From: Fallopia convolvulus
Lineage: Eukaryota; Streptophyta; Magnoliopsida; Caryophyllales; Polygonaceae
NCBI GenBank assembly: GCA_964016875.1
Contig: OZ024724.1
Location: 37,533,786-37,597,785, forward strand
Direction: 5' to 3'
DNA: 64,000 bases
Shown: positions 62,282 through 64,000 of the stretch, piece after piece
How the letters are laid out: each line of letters starts with the position of its first letter
Position numbering within the stretch: the stretch's first letter is position 1
Program-made: the position numbers and the translations under genes
The notes under the pieces: model-generated
Databases searched by the model: none
Told to the model about the DNA's origin: nothing
Seen by the model: only the letters and a program-made list of their open reading frames with translations

Positions 62282-62657
62282 GGAGGGGTAGTGTGTAGAA
62301 GGGGGCGGCGGCTAGGGTTAAAAAGATAGAGTAGGTTAGAATTACTTACCTGCCCCGTATTGTGACGAATCGGGTCTTCCGAACCGGGTCGTTAACGACC
62401 CTAGGTGGGTCGTTAACGAGCTGCTGTGGCCTTCTTGAGTGAATTTTTCGACCCCTTTTTTCCTGAAATCTTGTTAGCTCAAAAATCTAATTTCTATCCT
62501 ATTTAAAACTAAAAAGAAAAATAAAAGAAAGCTAAGAAATAATCTAAAAAGAAAAGAAAAATAAAATAAAATAAACTAAACCTATTCTAAAAAAGCGGGT
62601 TGCCTCCCGTAAGCGCTATGTTTAACGTCGTTAGCCCGACGAGCTCCCTTGCTAGTC

Positions 62658-63824
62658 TCATGGTGGTTCATGTATGGCCATGTTGGGGTCTTGAGATTTC
62701 CTGCTTGTAACCTTACTGCCTCTTTGCACTTGAATTGCTAAATTAGGACCTTCTTCTTCTATCAGCAAGCTCGATATCCCTGGATTGTTAGTGTAGTCCG
62801 AAAGCCAAGGTGGTTTGGACTTTTCTGTAACCTTTGCAGTAGGGCCTTGGTTGAACTCATGCACATGAGACTCGGTGATCGGAAGATGTGGCTCGGTAGG
62901 GATTGTGGTGTCGAGCTCGGGTTGAGTCAACTCTATTTGTGTCACTCCAATTGGGTCGTTGGCTTTTTGATCCAAGTTGAATTCCACCCGTTCTTCTCCT
63001 ATATCAAAAGTGAGGAGTCCCTTCCGCACATCAACTCTTGCTCCTGCTGTGGCTAAGAATGGTCGCCCGAGAATTATGGGGACATGAGGGTCTTCAGGCG
63101 TATCAAGAACGATAAAATCATTCGGTATAAAGAATTTCCCGACTTGAATAGGGTAATCATCCACCACTCCTGTGGCCTTGACACTTGATCCATTTGCCAT
63201 GTACAGATTCATGTCTACTGGCTCTAGTGGTCCCATATTGGCTTTAGACCAGATTGAGAGCGGGACAAGACTAGCCCTGGCACCAAGATCGCATAAAGCT
63301 TTGAACTTGTGGTTGCCTATGCCAATTGTGATTGCAAACCTCCCGGGATCTCCAAGCTTTTCTGGTAGAGCTATTGATCTGACCTCATCCTGCAGCTCTG
63401 TAATAGATCTTTTCCTGCTAAGAATATCTTTCAAGAATTTTGTGTAAGCTGACATTTCGCTTAGGGCCTCAGCGAATGGGATAGAAATATTAATGCCCTG
63501 AAGAATTTTAACGAAACGCTTGAACTTACTCTCAGTAGAGTCCATAGATTTCTTAGTTGGAAATGGAAGAGTTTTCACCATTCTCGGAACCAAGTTAGGC
63601 TCGAGAGGTGAGAGTACCGGGTCGACATTGGGGTCGCCTGATGTCCTCGGCGGGTCGTTACCGACCCTGATGGGGTCGTTAACTACCCTCGGATTGAGAG
63701 GAAGGCTCGGATTAGTAGACTTACCTGGGTTAGGGTCGTTAGGGACCCTCGGAGCCTCGTCATCCTGGCTTGTGGGCTTGGTAGTTGCTCTCGCTGGCTC
63801 GTTAACGAGCTGGTTGGCGAGATC
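62658..63824 (-). pseudogene. Athila-like protease region
   Basis: The open frame continues from gag after one TAA (63827-63825). A linker with repeated (V/L)xND/NEP peptides, encoded by the palindromic motif, leads to LPFPTKK and SAYTKFLKDILSRKR. The retropepsin-like domain follows (FKALCDLGARASLVPLSIW; the DTG position is DLG, normal for Athila) with PIILGRPFLATAGARVDV. The frame stops at 62658 where RT should start. Confidence 0.8.
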
Positions 63825-64000
63825 TTATTCCTCCTTCTCTTCAGCTTGAATTCTCTCCGGTAGTGTCTTCTCACTTCGAAGGTGTACTGCTGCTATCTGG
63901 CCTCTAGGGTTCTCCTCGGGGCGGCCCGGGAGTTGCCCTTGGGGTCTTGGAATCCGTGCAGCAAGGTCTCCTAGTTGGGAATCAACGCTCCTCTTCCAAA
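63825..64000 (-). pseudogene. Gag C-terminal end, Athila-like (partial)
   Basis: The minus-strand frame reads SQLGDLAARIPRPQGQLPG and IAAVHLRSEKTLPERIQ, the conserved gag tail of Athila elements, and ends at TAA 63827-63825. It is cut by the window edge. The protease continues in the same frame after the stop. Confidence 0.7.

Larger units (their letters stand above)
56604..64000 (-). mobile_element. Athila-like Ty3/gypsy element, 3' part, RT-IN deleted
   Basis: On the minus strand from the right edge, the order is: gag C-terminus, protease, a post-pol spacer carrying GACGTTAAACATAGCGC...GGGAGGCAACCC (typical after pol in this group), an env-like ORF, a long 3' UTR, a polypurine tract (ATGGGGTATTT) and a 3' LTR (58092 to 56604). 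RT, RNase H and integrase are missing between protease and spacer, so the copy is non-autonomous. The motif CGTTAACGA occurs about a dozen times throughout. The 5' LTR and most of gag lie beyond 64000. Confidence 0.8.

Noticed and set aside
1..64000. tRNA, rRNA, CRISPR, bacterial operons or organelle DNA
   Set aside because: Searched by eye; no cloverleaf, rRNA core or prokaryotic gene arrangement was seen. Introns and LTR/LINE/Helitron content mark it as nuclear plant DNA.

Overview
This is plant nuclear DNA, most likely from a eudicot. It contains multi-exon genes with GT-AG introns, a chloroplast-lumen protein, a plant-type CW/MBD protein, a plant nucleoporin, and most of the usual plant transposon types. 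It is gene-poor: four loci look like intact host genes, and most of the remainder is nested, decayed or deleted transposable elements.

Layout. 1-2624: 3' part of a LINE, then an element with long inverted repeats. 2809-7446: seven-exon gene for TL20.3, a thylakoid-lumen pentapeptide-repeat protein; a DNA element with a clean 8-bp target duplication sits in intron 4. 7447-15066: a duplicated 3' flank, an LTR-like unit, a broken 'gypsy-type' transposon ORF, a Ty3/gypsy element cut at the start of reverse transcriptase, and a copia fragment. 15600-19878: gene for an MBD2-like protein (CW zinc finger plus methyl-CpG-binding domain). 19879-26156: AT-rich spacer with a Helitron, a Stowaway MITE, short LTR relics, a gypsy protease fragment, an RTE LINE tail and a diverged LTR. 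26157-31342: a complete LTR element with matching 588-bp LTRs, a primer-binding site and a 5-bp target duplication but no gag-pol (LARD type). 32112-32954: intronless DUF4408/DUF761 gene. 33024-43602: a hairpin MITE, a TRIM-like LTR, a Tat-type gypsy 5' half, and a minus-strand LINE split by a 1.85-kb Helitron. 44022-53049: nine-exon gene for the nuclear-basket FG nucleoporin NUP1/NUP136. 53050-55818: spacer with a FAR1-related relic between repeat arrays. 55819-64000: an old plus-strand Athila-like LTR into which a minus-strand Athila-like element is inserted; its 3' LTR, env-like ORF, protease and gag end are visible and the rest lies outside the window.

The four host genes are unrelated housekeeping functions (photosynthetic lumen, chromatin reading, nuclear pore, unknown) and form no operon or cluster. 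I found no convincing new biological system. The best leads are element-specific palindromic motifs: CGTTAACGA, repeated through the Athila-like element in both coding and non-coding parts, and CCGCGGTCGCGG-like clusters in the LARD. Others are the env-like ORF with what looks like its own TATA box and leader intron, and a Helitron whose ends are proven by the split LINE reading frame. All calls are by eye; no alignment or database search was run.
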